Program-made: the position numbers and the translations under genes
Part shown: piece by piece, positions 1 through 8,005 of the stretch
Numbering within the stretch: the first letter of the stretch is position 1
Layout of the letters: every line of letters begins with the position of its first letter
Notes under the pieces: generated by a model
What the model was told of the DNA's origin: nothing
What the model saw: the letters and a program-made list of their open reading frames with translations, nothing else
The model's database searches: none
NCBI RefSeq assembly: GCF_002741105.1
Contig: NZ_NIQU01000006.1
Span: 186,001-250,000 of the forward strand
Source: Pseudomonas sediminis
Lineage (GTDB): Bacteria > Pseudomonadota > Gammaproteobacteria > Pseudomonadales > Pseudomonadaceae
DNA: 64,000 nucleotides
Direction: 5' to 3'

Positions 1-66
1 AACGGCAAGGTGGCGCGCATCAGCAACTACTACAACCTCAACGACTGGGTTGCGCAGGTCGGCTGA
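1..66 (+). CDS. C-terminal end of an NTF2-like (SnoaL/ketosteroid isomerase type) protein, partial
   Basis: Only the last 21 codons are inside the window, reading in frame 1 to a TGA at 64-66. The tail contains ARISNYYNLNDW, which resembles the last beta strand of NTF2-like / SnoaL proteins that Pseudomonas genomes carry as ketosteroid-isomerase-related small enzymes. The fragment is too short to establish a substrate. It lies upstream of the hemolysin-like gene on the same strand, separated by 123 bases, so it is probably a separate transcription unit. Confidence 0.5.
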   Translation, partial: NGKVARISNYYNLNDWVAQVG

Positions 67-122
67 AAAGCACGAAAGCCACGTGGGCGTCCATCTGCGC
101 AACGCCTGAAACATTCTGCAAA

Positions 123-143
123 GGCTTAATACAGCGTTAAGCC
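123..143. promoter_or_regulatory. Perfect 7-bp inverted repeat upstream of the hemolysin-like gene
   Basis: GGCTTAA at 123-129 and TTAAGCC at 137-143 flank a 7-base spacer. The repeat lies 47 bases before the ATG at 190, where an operator or the binding site of the two-component regulator encoded at the end of this run could sit. There is no T-run, so a terminator is less likely. The binding protein is unknown. Confidence 0.35.
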
Positions 144-189
144 AACCCCTCACACAATTGGCCCCAGGTTCATCACCGAGGTTCCGAGC

Positions 190-879
190 ATGGAACTACC
201 CTGGGCGCATCATGATCGTCCCGTTGCCCGTATCGGGCGCGGCGATAGTTACGAACTCCACCTGGCGTCTCCCGGCAGCGCACGTCGCGTTGCCCTGGAG
301 CAGTTCGTCCGCCAGCGCTTCGAACTGCAGCACGGCGCACGCATCCGTCACTTCATGCCCTGCCTGTTCGGCCTGGAAAACCAGACCGGCCAGTTGCTCG
401 GCGCAGTCGGCGTGCGCAGCGGCAACAGCGGCCCGCTGTTTCTCGAACGTTACCTGGACGAGCCGATCCAGAGCGCCATCGGTGCACGCCTTGGCAACAG
501 CGTGCCGGGCCGTGGCGAGCTGGTGGAAGTCGGCAACCTGGCTGCCGATAGCCCCGGCGCCGCGCGCCTGCTGATCGTCGCCCTGACCGATCTGCTGGTG
601 GCCCTGGGTTTTCGCTGGGTCACCTTCACCGGTACCCCGACCCTGCTCAACAGTTTCCAGCGCCTGGGCCTGACTCCAATCGCCCTCGGCGAAGCCGATC
701 CGGCGCGCATGGGTAATGAGCTGGCCGACTGGGGCAGCTACTACGACAACCGTCCGCTGGTGATGGCCGGCGACATCCATGGCGGCCATCAGCGTCTGCT
801 GCAGCTGGGCGCCTATCCGCGTCTCGGTCATCAACCGCTGTATGCCCTGGAGGACATGCCCGATGTGGTCTGCAGCTGA
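190..879 (+). CDS. Thermostable-hemolysin family protein (acyltransferase-like)
   Basis: The product has 229 residues, the size expected for the 'thermostable hemolysin' family (PF12261). The family name comes from a Vibrio haemolysis phenotype, but the sequence looks like an acyltransferase fold related to GNAT or acyl-homoserine-lactone synthases. It has an early QFVRQRFE helix, a central VEVGNLA strand, and FRWVTFTGTPTLLNSFQRLG near the end. There is no signal peptide. The ATG at 190 follows a CGAGG ribosome site at 177-181. The next gene, an AMP-forming ligase, starts 17 bases inside this one, so the two are translationally coupled. This suggests that the ligase activates an acid which this protein transfers. 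That role is inferred; a true cytolysin role cannot be excluded. Confidence 0.75.
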   Translation: MELPWAHHDRPVARIGRGDSYELHLASPGSARRVALEQFVRQRFELQHGARIRHFMPCLFGLENQTGQLLGAVGVRSGNSGPLFLERYLDEPIQSAIGARLGNSVPGRGELVEVGNLAADSPGAARLLIVALTDLLVALGFRWVTFTGTPTLLNSFQRLGLTPIALGEADPARMGNELADWGSYYDNRPLVMAGDIHGGHQRLLQLGAYPRLGHQPLYALEDMPDVVCS

Positions 880-2311
880 ATCCTTCTTCAACCGTCTTGG
901 TGAGTTCGGCCCGCACATCGCCCTGGCCGAAGGCGAACGTACCCTGACCTATGCCGAAATGCTCGGTGCGGTCGCCGCACGAGGCAGACACCTGCGGGCC
1001 CTCGGCGCCCACCGCGTGGCACTGGCCCTGGACAACGGCATCGACTGGGTACTGTGGGACTTGGCGGCTCTACACGCAGGCCTGGTCTGCGTACCGGTGC
1101 CGGCGTTCTTCTCTGCCGAGCAGCAGCGTCATGTGCTCGACAGTGCCGGCATCGACTGCCTGATCGGCAACGGCGCTCCTGGTTTCGCTACCGTCGAGAA
1201 CGACATTCATCGACGCATGGTGGCGCAACCGGCCGAGCTGCACGCCGGCACCTGCAAGATCACCTACACCTCCGGCACCACCGGTCAACCCAAGGGCGTG
1301 TGCCTGGACCTGGACACGCAACTGGCGGTGGCCGACAGCCTGGTCAAGGCCAGCGCCAGCCGCGAGGTGCAGCGGCACCTGTGCATCCTGCCGCTGGCCA
1401 CCCTGCTGGAGAACATCGCCGGGGTTTACGCGCCGCTGCTGGCCGGCGCCCGGATCGAGCTGATGCCCATGGCGCAGATCGGCCTGACGGGTGCCAGCGG
1501 CTTCGATCTGGCGCGCTTTCTCCAGGCGCTGCACGCTGCTCAACCGCACAGCCTGATCCTGTTGCCACAACTGCTGCTGGCGCTGGTCAGCGCCAGCGAG
1601 CGCAAGTTGCCGGTACCGAATTCGCTGCGCTTCGTCGCGGTCGGTGGCGGGCGCGTCTCCACCCAGTTGCTGCAACGCGCCGATGCACTGGGCCTGCCGA
1701 TCTTCGAGGGCTACGGGCTATCCGAGTGCGCCTCGGTGGTGTGCCTGAACACCCCCGAGCAGCGCCATATCGGCAGCACCGGCAAACCGCTCGGCCATCT
1801 GCAAGTCAGGCTGGCGGACGATGGCGAGGTGCTGGTCAAGGGCGCGCGCATGCTCGGCTACCTCGGTGAGCCGGCGCCGCAAGGCGAATGGCTGGGCACC
1901 GGCGATCTCGGTCATTTCGAGCACGGTTTTCTGGTGCTGCACGGGCGCAAGAAGCATCAGTTCATCACCGCCTTCGGGCGCAACGTCAACCCGGAATGGG
2001 TCGAGTCCGAGCTGGTGCAACAGTTGCCCATCGCCCAGGCCTGGCTGCACGGCGAGGCGCTGTCAGCCAACGTCGCGGTGCTGGTGCCGCGCTTCGCCAA
2101 TACCCCTGATGTGCAGTTGCAGGAAGCCGTGGACGCCGTCAATCACGGCCTGCCGGACTACGCCCGCGTGCACCACTGGTTGCGCGCCGATGCCCCTTTC
2201 AGCGCGAGCAATGACCTGGCTACAGCCAATGGCCGCCTGCGCCGCGCTGCCCTGTTCAACCATTACCAAAGCGCCATCCATGACCTGGTGGCAGAAGGAG
2301 TACACGCATGA
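863..2311 (+). CDS. AMP-dependent acyl/aryl-CoA ligase family enzyme
   Basis: The predicted protein has 482 residues and belongs to the adenylate-forming (ANL) superfamily. The phosphate-binding core A3 reads TYTSGTTGQPKGV, followed by the A5-type EGYGLSE and the A7-type GTGDLG. The hinge and C-terminal lid are present but short, and the C-terminus is poorly conserved. Members activate a carboxylic acid as acyl-AMP and usually pass it to CoA or a carrier. I chose the ATG at 863 because GGAGGA at 849-854 is correctly spaced; longer in-frame starts would extend much further into the hemolysin-like gene. The stop overlaps the start of the next gene as ATGA. The substrate cannot be read from the sequence. 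Confidence 0.85.
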   Translation: MWSAAESFFNRLGEFGPHIALAEGERTLTYAEMLGAVAARGRHLRALGAHRVALALDNGIDWVLWDLAALHAGLVCVPVPAFFSAEQQRHVLDSAGIDCLIGNGAPGFATVENDIHRRMVAQPAELHAGTCKITYTSGTTGQPKGVCLDLDTQLAVADSLVKASASREVQRHLCILPLATLLENIAGVYAPLLAGARIELMPMAQIGLTGASGFDLARFLQALHAAQPHSLILLPQLLLALVSASERKLPVPNSLRFVAVGGGRVSTQLLQRADALGLPIFEGYGLSECASVVCLNTPEQRHIGSTGKPLGHLQVRLADDGEVLVKGARMLGYLGEPAPQGEWLGTGDLGHFEHGFLVLHGRKKHQFITAFGRNVNPEWVESELVQQLPIAQAWLHGEALSANVAVLVPRFANTPDVQLQEAVDAVNHGLPDYARVHHWLRADAPFSASNDLATANGRLRRAALFNHYQSAIHDLVAEGVHA

Positions 2312-2967
2312 GCTTCTACGAATCCCTGCTGGCCCAGACCCAAGCCGAGCGCGACTACCTGCTCGGCGCACCGATCATCCAGCAGGCCATGACCGGCCAG
2401 GTCGCCCTGCGCAGCTACATCGCCTTCCTTACCGAGGCATACCACCACGTCAAGCACACCGTGCCGCTGTTGATGGCCTGCGGTGCGCGTCTGCCGGAAC
2501 GTCTGGAATGGCTGCGCGAGGCCATCGCCGAGTACATCGAGGAGGAAACCGGCCACCAGGAGTGGGTACTCAACGACATCGCCGCCTGCGGTGCGGACAA
2601 GGAAGCGGTGCGCCATGGCACGCCGCACATGTCCACCGAATTGATGGTGGCCTATGTCTACGACCGCATCGCGCGGCACAACCCGGTGAGCTTCTTCGGC
2701 ATGGTCAACGTGCTCGAAGGCACCAGCATCGCCCTGGCCACCCAGGCCGCCGGCATCATTCAGGACAAGCTGCAGTTGCCGAACAAGGCCTTCAGCTACC
2801 TCAACTCCCACGGCAGCCTGGACCTGGAGCACATCGAGTTCTTCAAGAAGCTGATGAACCAGCTGGACAACGACGATGACAAGGCTGCCGTGGTGCACAC
2901 CGCCAAGGTCGTCTACCGCCTGTATGGCGACATGTTCCGCAGCCTGCCGCTGTCGAGCGAGGAGTAA
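2308..2967 (+). CDS. TenA/heme-oxygenase-like iron-containing oxidase (HDO-type)
   Basis: This 219-residue, mostly helical protein resembles the 'iron-containing redox enzyme' branch of the heme-oxygenase-like fold (PF14518/TenA-like). Possible metal ligands are E43 with H46 or H47, E80-x2-H83 and D172-x2-H175. This pattern resembles the carboxylate/histidine set of heme-oxygenase-like diiron oxidases such as UndA, BesC and CADD. Those enzymes use O2 to cleave, desaturate or N-oxygenate small substrates. No signal peptide is visible. The ATG overlaps the ligase stop as ATGA, and the SDR gene follows 4 bases after the stop, so it is part of one operon. The older label 'TenA regulator' would be misleading. 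The metal and reaction are inference. Confidence 0.75.
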   Translation: MSFYESLLAQTQAERDYLLGAPIIQQAMTGQVALRSYIAFLTEAYHHVKHTVPLLMACGARLPERLEWLREAIAEYIEEETGHQEWVLNDIAACGADKEAVRHGTPHMSTELMVAYVYDRIARHNPVSFFGMVNVLEGTSIALATQAAGIIQDKLQLPNKAFSYLNSHGSLDLEHIEFFKKLMNQLDNDDDKAAVVHTAKVVYRLYGDMFRSLPLSSEE

Positions 2968-2971
2968 GGTC

Positions 2972-3763
2972 ATGCAACCGACGGATTGCCGTGCCCTGCT
3001 GACCGGTGCCAGTGGTGGCATCGGCCTGGCCCTGGCGCATCGTCTGGCCAGCGAGGGTGCCCATCTGCTGCTGGTGGGCCGTCGCCTGGAGCCCCTGCAA
3101 CCGCTGCTGCAACGCTTCCCGCAGAACGTGCAGCTGGTGCAGGCCGACATCGCCACCCGCGGCGGCCGTGATGCACTGGTCTCTGCGGCGCAGAACTTCG
3201 GCGGGCTGAACTGCCTGATCAACGCGGCGGGGGTCAACCGCTTCGGCCTGCTCGACCAGCAGGACGAGCAGCAGATCGCCGAGCTGATCGGCCTCAACGT
3301 AACCGCCACGCTGCAACTGACCCAACGCCTGCTGCCATTGCTGCGCGCGCAACGGCGTGCCCTGGTGATCAACGTCGGCTCCACCTTTGGCGCCATCGGC
3401 TACCCCGGCTTCGCCGCCTACTGCGCCAGCAAGTTCGCCGTGCGCGGCTTCTCCGAGGCGCTGCGCCGCGAACTGGCCGACACTCACGTACGCGTCCTCT
3501 ACTTCGCACCGCGCGCCACACGCACGTCGATGAACGCCCCTAGCGTGGTGGCGATGAACGATGAGCTTGGCGTAGCCATGGACGACCCCGCGCAGGTGGC
3601 CGAGGAACTGCTCGACACCATCCGCCGCGAGCAGGAGGAACGTCACCTGGGCTGGCCGGAACGCCTGTTCGTGCGCCTCAACGGCCTGCTGCCACGCGTG
3701 GTCGACCAGGCCCTGCGCAAGCAGTTGCCGATCATTCAACGCTTTGCCCGCCACAAGCACTGA
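2972..3763 (+). CDS. Short-chain dehydrogenase/reductase
   Basis: The product has 263 residues and is a classical SDR. The NAD(P)-binding motif TGASGGIG is at residues 11-18, NAAG follows the fourth strand, and the catalytic YCASK pair lies in the expected place after a serine-containing strand (NVGST). The basic VGRR after strand 2 suggests NADP(H) preference. The ATG at 2972 follows GAGGAGTAAGG at the end of the previous gene. The C-terminal extension (PERLFVRLNG ... PIIQRFARHKH) is amphipathic and basic, which fits a lipid or membrane-proximal substrate. It is the fourth gene of the hemolysin/ligase/oxidase run. Confidence 0.9.
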   Translation: MQPTDCRALLTGASGGIGLALAHRLASEGAHLLLVGRRLEPLQPLLQRFPQNVQLVQADIATRGGRDALVSAAQNFGGLNCLINAAGVNRFGLLDQQDEQQIAELIGLNVTATLQLTQRLLPLLRAQRRALVINVGSTFGAIGYPGFAAYCASKFAVRGFSEALRRELADTHVRVLYFAPRATRTSMNAPSVVAMNDELGVAMDDPAQVAEELLDTIRREQEERHLGWPERLFVRLNGLLPRVVDQALRKQLPIIQRFARHKH

Positions 3764-3774
3764 GGAGATTTCCC

Positions 3775-4425
3775 GTGAACGCATTTCGCACCCTGATCAT
3801 CGCCGCCCTCGGTTTCACCGCCCTGCCCGCCTTCGCCCTCAGTGACAACGGCCAGGCTCAGTTGCATCAGTTGCAGACACGTTGGGCAGAGATCAACTAC
3901 CAGACGCCGGAGAAGCAGCGTGAAGAAGCCTTCGCCAAGCTCGTCACGCAAGCCGACGCGGCCCTGGTCAGCGAGCCCAAGGCACCGGAGCTGCTGATCT
4001 GGCGCGGCATCATCCTCAGCACAGAGGCCGGCGCCAAGGGTGGTCTCGGCGCCCTGGGCCTGGTCAAGGAAGCCAAGGCCAGCCTGGAACAGGCCCTGGC
4101 CATCGATCCGCAAGCCCTGGCCGGCTCGGCCTACACCAGCCTCGGCAGCCTGTACTATCAGGTACCGGGCTGGCCGATCGGCTTCGGCGATGACGAGAAG
4201 GCCGAGAAGATGCTTATCCAGGCCCTGGCCATCAACCCGGACGGTCTCGACCCGAATTACTTCTACGGCGACTACCTGCAACGGCAGAAACGCTACGAGG
4301 AATCCCGCGCAGCCCTGGAGAAAGCCCTGGCCGCCAAGGATCGCCCCGGCCGTGAACTGGCTGACAAGGGCCGCCGCGCAGAAGCCACGGCGCTTTTGCG
4401 GCAAGTCGAGAGTAAACTCCAGTAA
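3775..4425 (+). CDS. Secreted TPR-like protein of unknown function
   Basis: This protein has 216 residues and starts with GTG at 3775, preceded by TGAGGAG. Residues 1-21 form a signal peptide ending AFA, so it is probably periplasmic. The rest is helical with two TPR-like units, around AKASLEQALAIDPQALAGSAYTSLG and AEKMLIQALAINPDG-DPNYF, typical of protein-interaction scaffolds. It lies 11 bases after the SDR and 27 bases before the response regulator, so it bridges the enzyme cassette and the two-component pair. A role as sensor partner or periplasmic accessory is possible but not shown. Confidence 0.75.
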   Translation: MNAFRTLIIAALGFTALPAFALSDNGQAQLHQLQTRWAEINYQTPEKQREEAFAKLVTQADAALVSEPKAPELLIWRGIILSTEAGAKGGLGALGLVKEAKASLEQALAIDPQALAGSAYTSLGSLYYQVPGWPIGFGDDEKAEKMLIQALAINPDGLDPNYFYGDYLQRQKRYEESRAALEKALAAKDRPGRELADKGRRAEATALLRQVESKLQ

Positions 4426-4452
4426 CTCGGACGCATCCCTACAGGAGTTGCC

Positions 4453-5109
4453 ATGCGCATTCTTCTCGTCGAAGACGATCAGGCCCTGGGCGAAGGCATT
4501 CGCACCGCGCTGAAACCCGAAGGCTACACCGTGGACTGGCTGCAGGATGGCGCCAGTTCGCTGCATGCGCTGAGCCACGAGAGTTTCGAGCTGGCCATTC
4601 TCGACCTCGGCCTGCCGCGCATGGACGGCCTGCAGGTGCTCAAGCACCTGCGCGCCGCGGCCAATCCGGTGCCGGTGCTGATACTGACCGCGCGTGATGC
4701 CACCAGCGACCGCATCGCCGGGCTCGATGCCGGCGCTGACGACTACCTGATCAAGCCCTTCGACGTCGCCGAGCTCAAGGCGCGTCTACGCGCTTTGCTG
4801 CGGCGCAGCTTCCAACGCCCGCAACCGGCGCTGGAGTACCGCGGTATCAGCCTCGACCCGGCCAGCCAGGTGGTCGAATACCAGGGCCAGACCATCAACC
4901 TGCCACGCAAGGAATTCCTCTTGCTGCACGAGTTGCTGATCCAGCCCGGTCGCGTACTGACTCGCGACAAGCTGCAACAGGCGCTGTACGGCTGGGATGA
5001 GGAAGTGGAAAGCAACGCCCTGGAAGTGCACGTGCACCACCTGCGCAAGAAATTCTTCCCGGAACTGATCCGCACGGTACGCGGCGTCGGTTATCTGGTG
5101 GACAAATGA
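4453..5109 (+). CDS. OmpR/PhoB-family response regulator (QseB/PmrA-like)
   Basis: The protein has 218 residues. The receiver domain (1-115) has E8/D9, the phosphoacceptor D51, T79 and K101. A winged-helix DNA-binding domain follows (about 125-218), ending with the RTVRGVGYLVDK wing. In detail it is closest to the QseB/PmrA type. An AGGAG site precedes the ATG. The stop overlaps the start of the kinase gene as ATGA, so the two are a cognate pair. It closes a run that begins with the hemolysin-like gene and may control it. The stimulus is unknown. Confidence 0.93.
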   Translation: MRILLVEDDQALGEGIRTALKPEGYTVDWLQDGASSLHALSHESFELAILDLGLPRMDGLQVLKHLRAAANPVPVLILTARDATSDRIAGLDAGADDYLIKPFDVAELKARLRALLRRSFQRPQPALEYRGISLDPASQVVEYQGQTINLPRKEFLLLHELLIQPGRVLTRDKLQQALYGWDEEVESNALEVHVHHLRKKFFPELIRTVRGVGYLVDK

Positions 5110-6593
5110 GGTTGCTGAAAACCTTCGGCTCCATCCGCACCCGTCTGCTCGCCCTGCTGCTACTGCTGGTAGCGGCCAGCTTTGGGTTGATCAGCCACAA
5201 GATCTACAACGACTCGGTGCATGAAGTACGCGAGCTGTTCGATGCGCAGCTGGCGCAGACCGCCCGCCTGCTCATGGGCTTGGTACGCCACGACCTCAGC
5301 GAGACCGAGCGCCGTGAGATGCAGGCAGTGCTCGATGAAGCCCTGCTGCTGCACAGCTCGCGCAATCCGGAGAACCTGTTCGGCCACGAATACGAAGGCA
5401 AGCTGGCCTTCCAGATGCTCGACGATGATGGCGAGCTGCTGTTCCAGTCTGCCAGCGCGCCACCCGGTCTGCTCAACGACATGATCCAGCAGCTTGGCCT
5501 GGCTCTGCCCAATGATGACCAACCGATGCGCGAACGCCTGGCGCAGCTGGCTCGCTACCTGATCGGCTACCACAACCTGACCATCGGCGAGCACAACTGG
5601 CGGGTGTTCGTCCTGCATGACAGCCGCGACTACCACTGGGTATTGGCGGGCGAGCGCGAGGATGTGCGCGGCGAGCTGATCGGCAAGATCGCCCGGCGCA
5701 GCCTGCAACCGCTGCTGATCGGCCTGCCCATCGTCGGCCTGCTGCTGTGGCTGACCGTGGGTTGGGGCCTGTATCCGCTCAAGCGCATGGCCGATGCCAT
5801 TCGCGGCCGCGCACCGGACAACCTGGCGCCACTGGTCTTTCCGCCCTTGCCTAACGAACTGGAGCCGATGGCCGCCGCACTCAACCGCCTGCTGATGCAG
5901 GTCAACCAGTTGCTCGAGCAGGAAAAGCGCTTCATCGCCGATGCCGCCCACGAGTTGCGCACGCCGCTGGCGGTGCTGCGCATCCACGCGCAGAACGCCC
6001 TGGAGGCGCCGGACCCCGGTGACCGCGAAGAGGCGTTGAAACAGTTGGGTAGCGGCGTCGACCGTGCCACCCGCGTGGTCGCCCAACTGCTGACCCTGGC
6101 GCGACTGGACCCCAATGGCGTGCGCCTGAACATGAATGACCTCGACCTGCTGGCCTTCCTGCGCAGCGAACTGGCCGAGCTGACCCCGTTGGCCCTCAAT
6201 CGCGGCCAGGAGCTGATCCTCGAGGCCCAGGAGCCGGGCGACTATCAGCTGCCGGCTGACGGCCCCAGCCTGGGTATCCTGCTGCAGAATCTGGTGAGCA
6301 ATGCCGTGCAGTACACCCCGGCAGGCGGCTGCATTCAGGTGCAACTGCAAGCCACACCGCAAGAGCTAGTGCTGCAAGTGCTCGACAGTGGCCCAGGTGT
6401 GCCGGTGGAATTGCGCGAGCGCTTGTTCGAGCGCTTCTTCCGCGTTGGCGAAGGCCAGGGCGCTGGCCTGGGGCTGTCCATCGTGCGCCGCGTGGTGGAA
6501 TTGCATCAGGGCAGCATCGCCCTGGACGAGTCACCGCTTGGCGGCCTGCGCGTCAGCGTGCGCCTGGCCCGGCGTCCCGGCAACCATGCTTGA
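5106..6593 (+). CDS. Sensor histidine kinase, partner of the OmpR-type regulator
   Basis: The protein has 495 residues. A first membrane helix (about 12-31) is followed by a periplasmic domain of about 170 residues and a second helix (about 203-222). A HAMP-like linker comes next, then the HisKA box ADAAHELRTPLA with phosphoacceptor H282 and a HATPase domain with NLVSNAVQYTPAGG and GLGLSIVRR. This layout fits QseC/PmrB-like sensors. The periplasmic segment lacks an obvious metal-binding or acidic patch, so no ligand can be suggested. It overlaps the regulator by 4 bases. Confidence 0.93.
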   Translation: MRLLKTFGSIRTRLLALLLLLVAASFGLISHKIYNDSVHEVRELFDAQLAQTARLLMGLVRHDLSETERREMQAVLDEALLLHSSRNPENLFGHEYEGKLAFQMLDDDGELLFQSASAPPGLLNDMIQQLGLALPNDDQPMRERLAQLARYLIGYHNLTIGEHNWRVFVLHDSRDYHWVLAGEREDVRGELIGKIARRSLQPLLIGLPIVGLLLWLTVGWGLYPLKRMADAIRGRAPDNLAPLVFPPLPNELEPMAAALNRLLMQVNQLLEQEKRFIADAAHELRTPLAVLRIHAQNALEAPDPGDREEALKQLGSGVDRATRVVAQLLTLARLDPNGVRLNMNDLDLLAFLRSELAELTPLALNRGQELILEAQEPGDYQLPADGPSLGILLQNLVSNAVQYTPAGGCIQVQLQATPQELVLQVLDSGPGVPVELRERLFERFFRVGEGQGAGLGLSIVRRVVELHQGSIALDESPLGGLRVSVRLARRPGNHA

Positions 6594-6728
6594 GTGATCG
6601 CGATGGCACGTATCAAGATCAGGTATAGCCATACCCAATCACCAAGATAGAGACAATCCGTTTTATCAATCGAAGCGCATCTCCGATCATGCCCACCTGT
6701 TCAACAACCCCTACAGGAGTAACGTCGC

Positions 6729-6827
6729 ATGAGCCTGATCAAACGCTTCTTCCAACCATCCCAGCCTAGCCAGCAACCGAACACCCCTAGCGCGCAGGAA
6801 CATCCGAACTTCTGGATGTACCAGTGA
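6729..6827 (+). CDS. Small 32-residue protein, unknown
   Basis: A short open frame of 32 codons starts at ATG 6729 after a good ribosome site (CAGGAG at 6714-6719) and ends TGA 6825-6827, one base before the 3' end of the opposite-strand gene. The product begins MSLIKRFFQ, a short basic amphipathic start, then turns into a Ser/Gln/Pro-rich tail ending NFWMYQ. I do not recognise it. The strong ribosome site and clean placement between convergent genes are the only support for expression. Confidence 0.45.
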   Translation: MSLIKRFFQPSQPSQQPNTPSAQEHPNFWMYQ

Positions 6828-6828
6828 C

Positions 6829-7131
6829 TCAGCCGCTCGCCCCAACCACCCTCAGCGGCACCTGACGCCCGGCCTTCTGTGCCAGGTAGCGGGTGCAACT
6901 GACGCGCAGGAACGAGGCGAAATTGACCACTTCGCCGCGAAAATCCATGACTTCGTCATGCAGCTTGGCGATCAGCTGGTTGGTGGTCATGCCATCGACT
7001 TCGGCGATTTCGCGCAGGATGTCCCAGAACTGATTTTCCAGACGCAACGTGGTGACCACACCGCGGATGCGCAATGAGCGTGAGCGCGATTCGTAGAGGA
7101 TGGGGTCGGCCTTTACATAGAGTTCGCACAT
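6829..7131 (-). CDS. Ribbon-helix-helix domain protein
   Basis: The protein has 100 residues. Residues 18-60 (RSLRIRGVVTTLRLENQFW, then a helix pair) resemble the RHH_4 type of ribbon-helix-helix domain, usually small DNA-binding or regulatory proteins. The start at 7131 is chosen because GAGGAG lies just upstream on the minus strand; a longer in-frame start at 7170 lacks this. It is a single gene convergent with the 32-residue frame. The target is unknown. Confidence 0.75.
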   Translation of the reverse strand: MCELYVKADPILYESRSRSLRIRGVVTTLRLENQFWDILREIAEVDGMTTNQLIAKLHDEVMDFRGEVVNFASFLRVSCTRYLAQKAGRQVPLRVVGASG

Positions 7132-7155
7132 CGGCTTTATCTCCTCAGTAGCGGC

Positions 7156-7216
7156 GTAGCCCGGATGCAATCCAGGGATGCCGACAATGGCGCTGCACCG
7201 GATAACATCCGGCTAC
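7156..7216. repeat. Imperfect inverted repeat of the GTAGCCCGGAT type
   Basis: The left arm (7156-7177, beginning GTAGCCCGGATGCAATCC) and the right arm (7198-7216, ending ATCCGGCTAC) are near complements around a 20-base loop. Sequences of this form are common extragenic palindromes in mendocina/stutzeri-group genomes. It lies between the convergently spaced DJ-1 and RHH genes on the same strand and could act as a transcript-end structure. Confidence 0.6.
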
Positions 7217-7221
7217 GGAGG

Positions 7222-7803
7222 TTACAGGCGAATTTTCGTGCCGAGCACCTTGAGAAACGCTGCCAGCCATGCCGGATGCGCGGGCCAGGCCGGCGCGCTG
7301 ACCAGCTTGCCCTGTACGTGCGCCTGGTCCACCGGGATTTCCACGTACTTGCCACCGGCCAGCGCCACTTCCGGCGCACAAGCAGGATAGGCGCTGCATT
7401 CACGTCCCTCCAGCACCCCTGCTGCCGCCAGCAACTGGGCACCGTGGCAGACGGCAGCGATGGGCTTGTCAGCCGCCGCGAACGCCTTGACCAGAGCAAT
7501 GACATCGGCGTTCAGGCGCAGGTACTCGGGGGCGCGTCCACCGGGTACCAGCAACGCGTCGTAATCGTCGGCACGCACCTTGGCGAAGTCATAGTTGAGG
7601 GCGAAGTTGTGGCCAGGCTTTTCGCTGTAAGTCTGGTCGCCCTCGAAATCGTGGATGGCGGTGCGTACCGTCTGCCCGGTCACCTTGTCCGGGCAGACCG
7701 CATGCACGGTATGGCCAACCATCTGCAGTGCCTGGAACGGCACCATGGTTTCGTAGTCCTCGGCGTAGTCGCCGACCAGCATGAGAATCTTCTTGGCAGC
7801 CAT
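7222..7803 (-). CDS. DJ-1/PfpI family protein
   Basis: The protein has 193 residues with the flavodoxin-like DJ-1/PfpI fold. The nucleophile elbow AAVCHGAQLL places the conserved cysteine at 119 next to H120, and an acidic residue in GDYAEDYE (about 15-18) is the usual partner. Family members act as glyoxalases, deglycases, chaperones or putative proteases. The ATG at 7803 is preceded by AGGAGA, which decides it over an upstream in-frame start. No operon partner is present. The exact activity is open. Confidence 0.88.
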   Translation of the reverse strand: MAAKKILMLVGDYAEDYETMVPFQALQMVGHTVHAVCPDKVTGQTVRTAIHDFEGDQTYSEKPGHNFALNYDFAKVRADDYDALLVPGGRAPEYLRLNADVIALVKAFAAADKPIAAVCHGAQLLAAAGVLEGRECSAYPACAPEVALAGGKYVEIPVDQAHVQGKLVSAPAWPAHPAWLAAFLKVLGTKIRL

Positions 7804-8005
7804 GATCGTCTCCTGAAGGTAGGTGGAACGAACGCCATTATTCGCCCCTATTTCTTCCGACAGGTAACAGCCGAGTACTACTCCGCAAATGGTCAAGCGT
7901 CGATACAGCGACTGTGGATGGGCGGCGCCCCGCCGCGAACCAGAGCAGGACCACGAAACACCGCGTTGCCTGATCGCTACCGGCCTTACGGTGATCGCTC
8001 GCGAT

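Noticed and set aside
190..879. A classical secreted haemolysin toxin
   Set aside because: There is no signal peptide or membrane segment and the sequence looks acyltransferase-like. The family name alone is not evidence of a toxin.
2263..3396. A 377-codon minus-strand frame opposite the oxidase and SDR genes
   Set aside because: It spans two genes with good motifs on the plus strand and shows only low-complexity translation.
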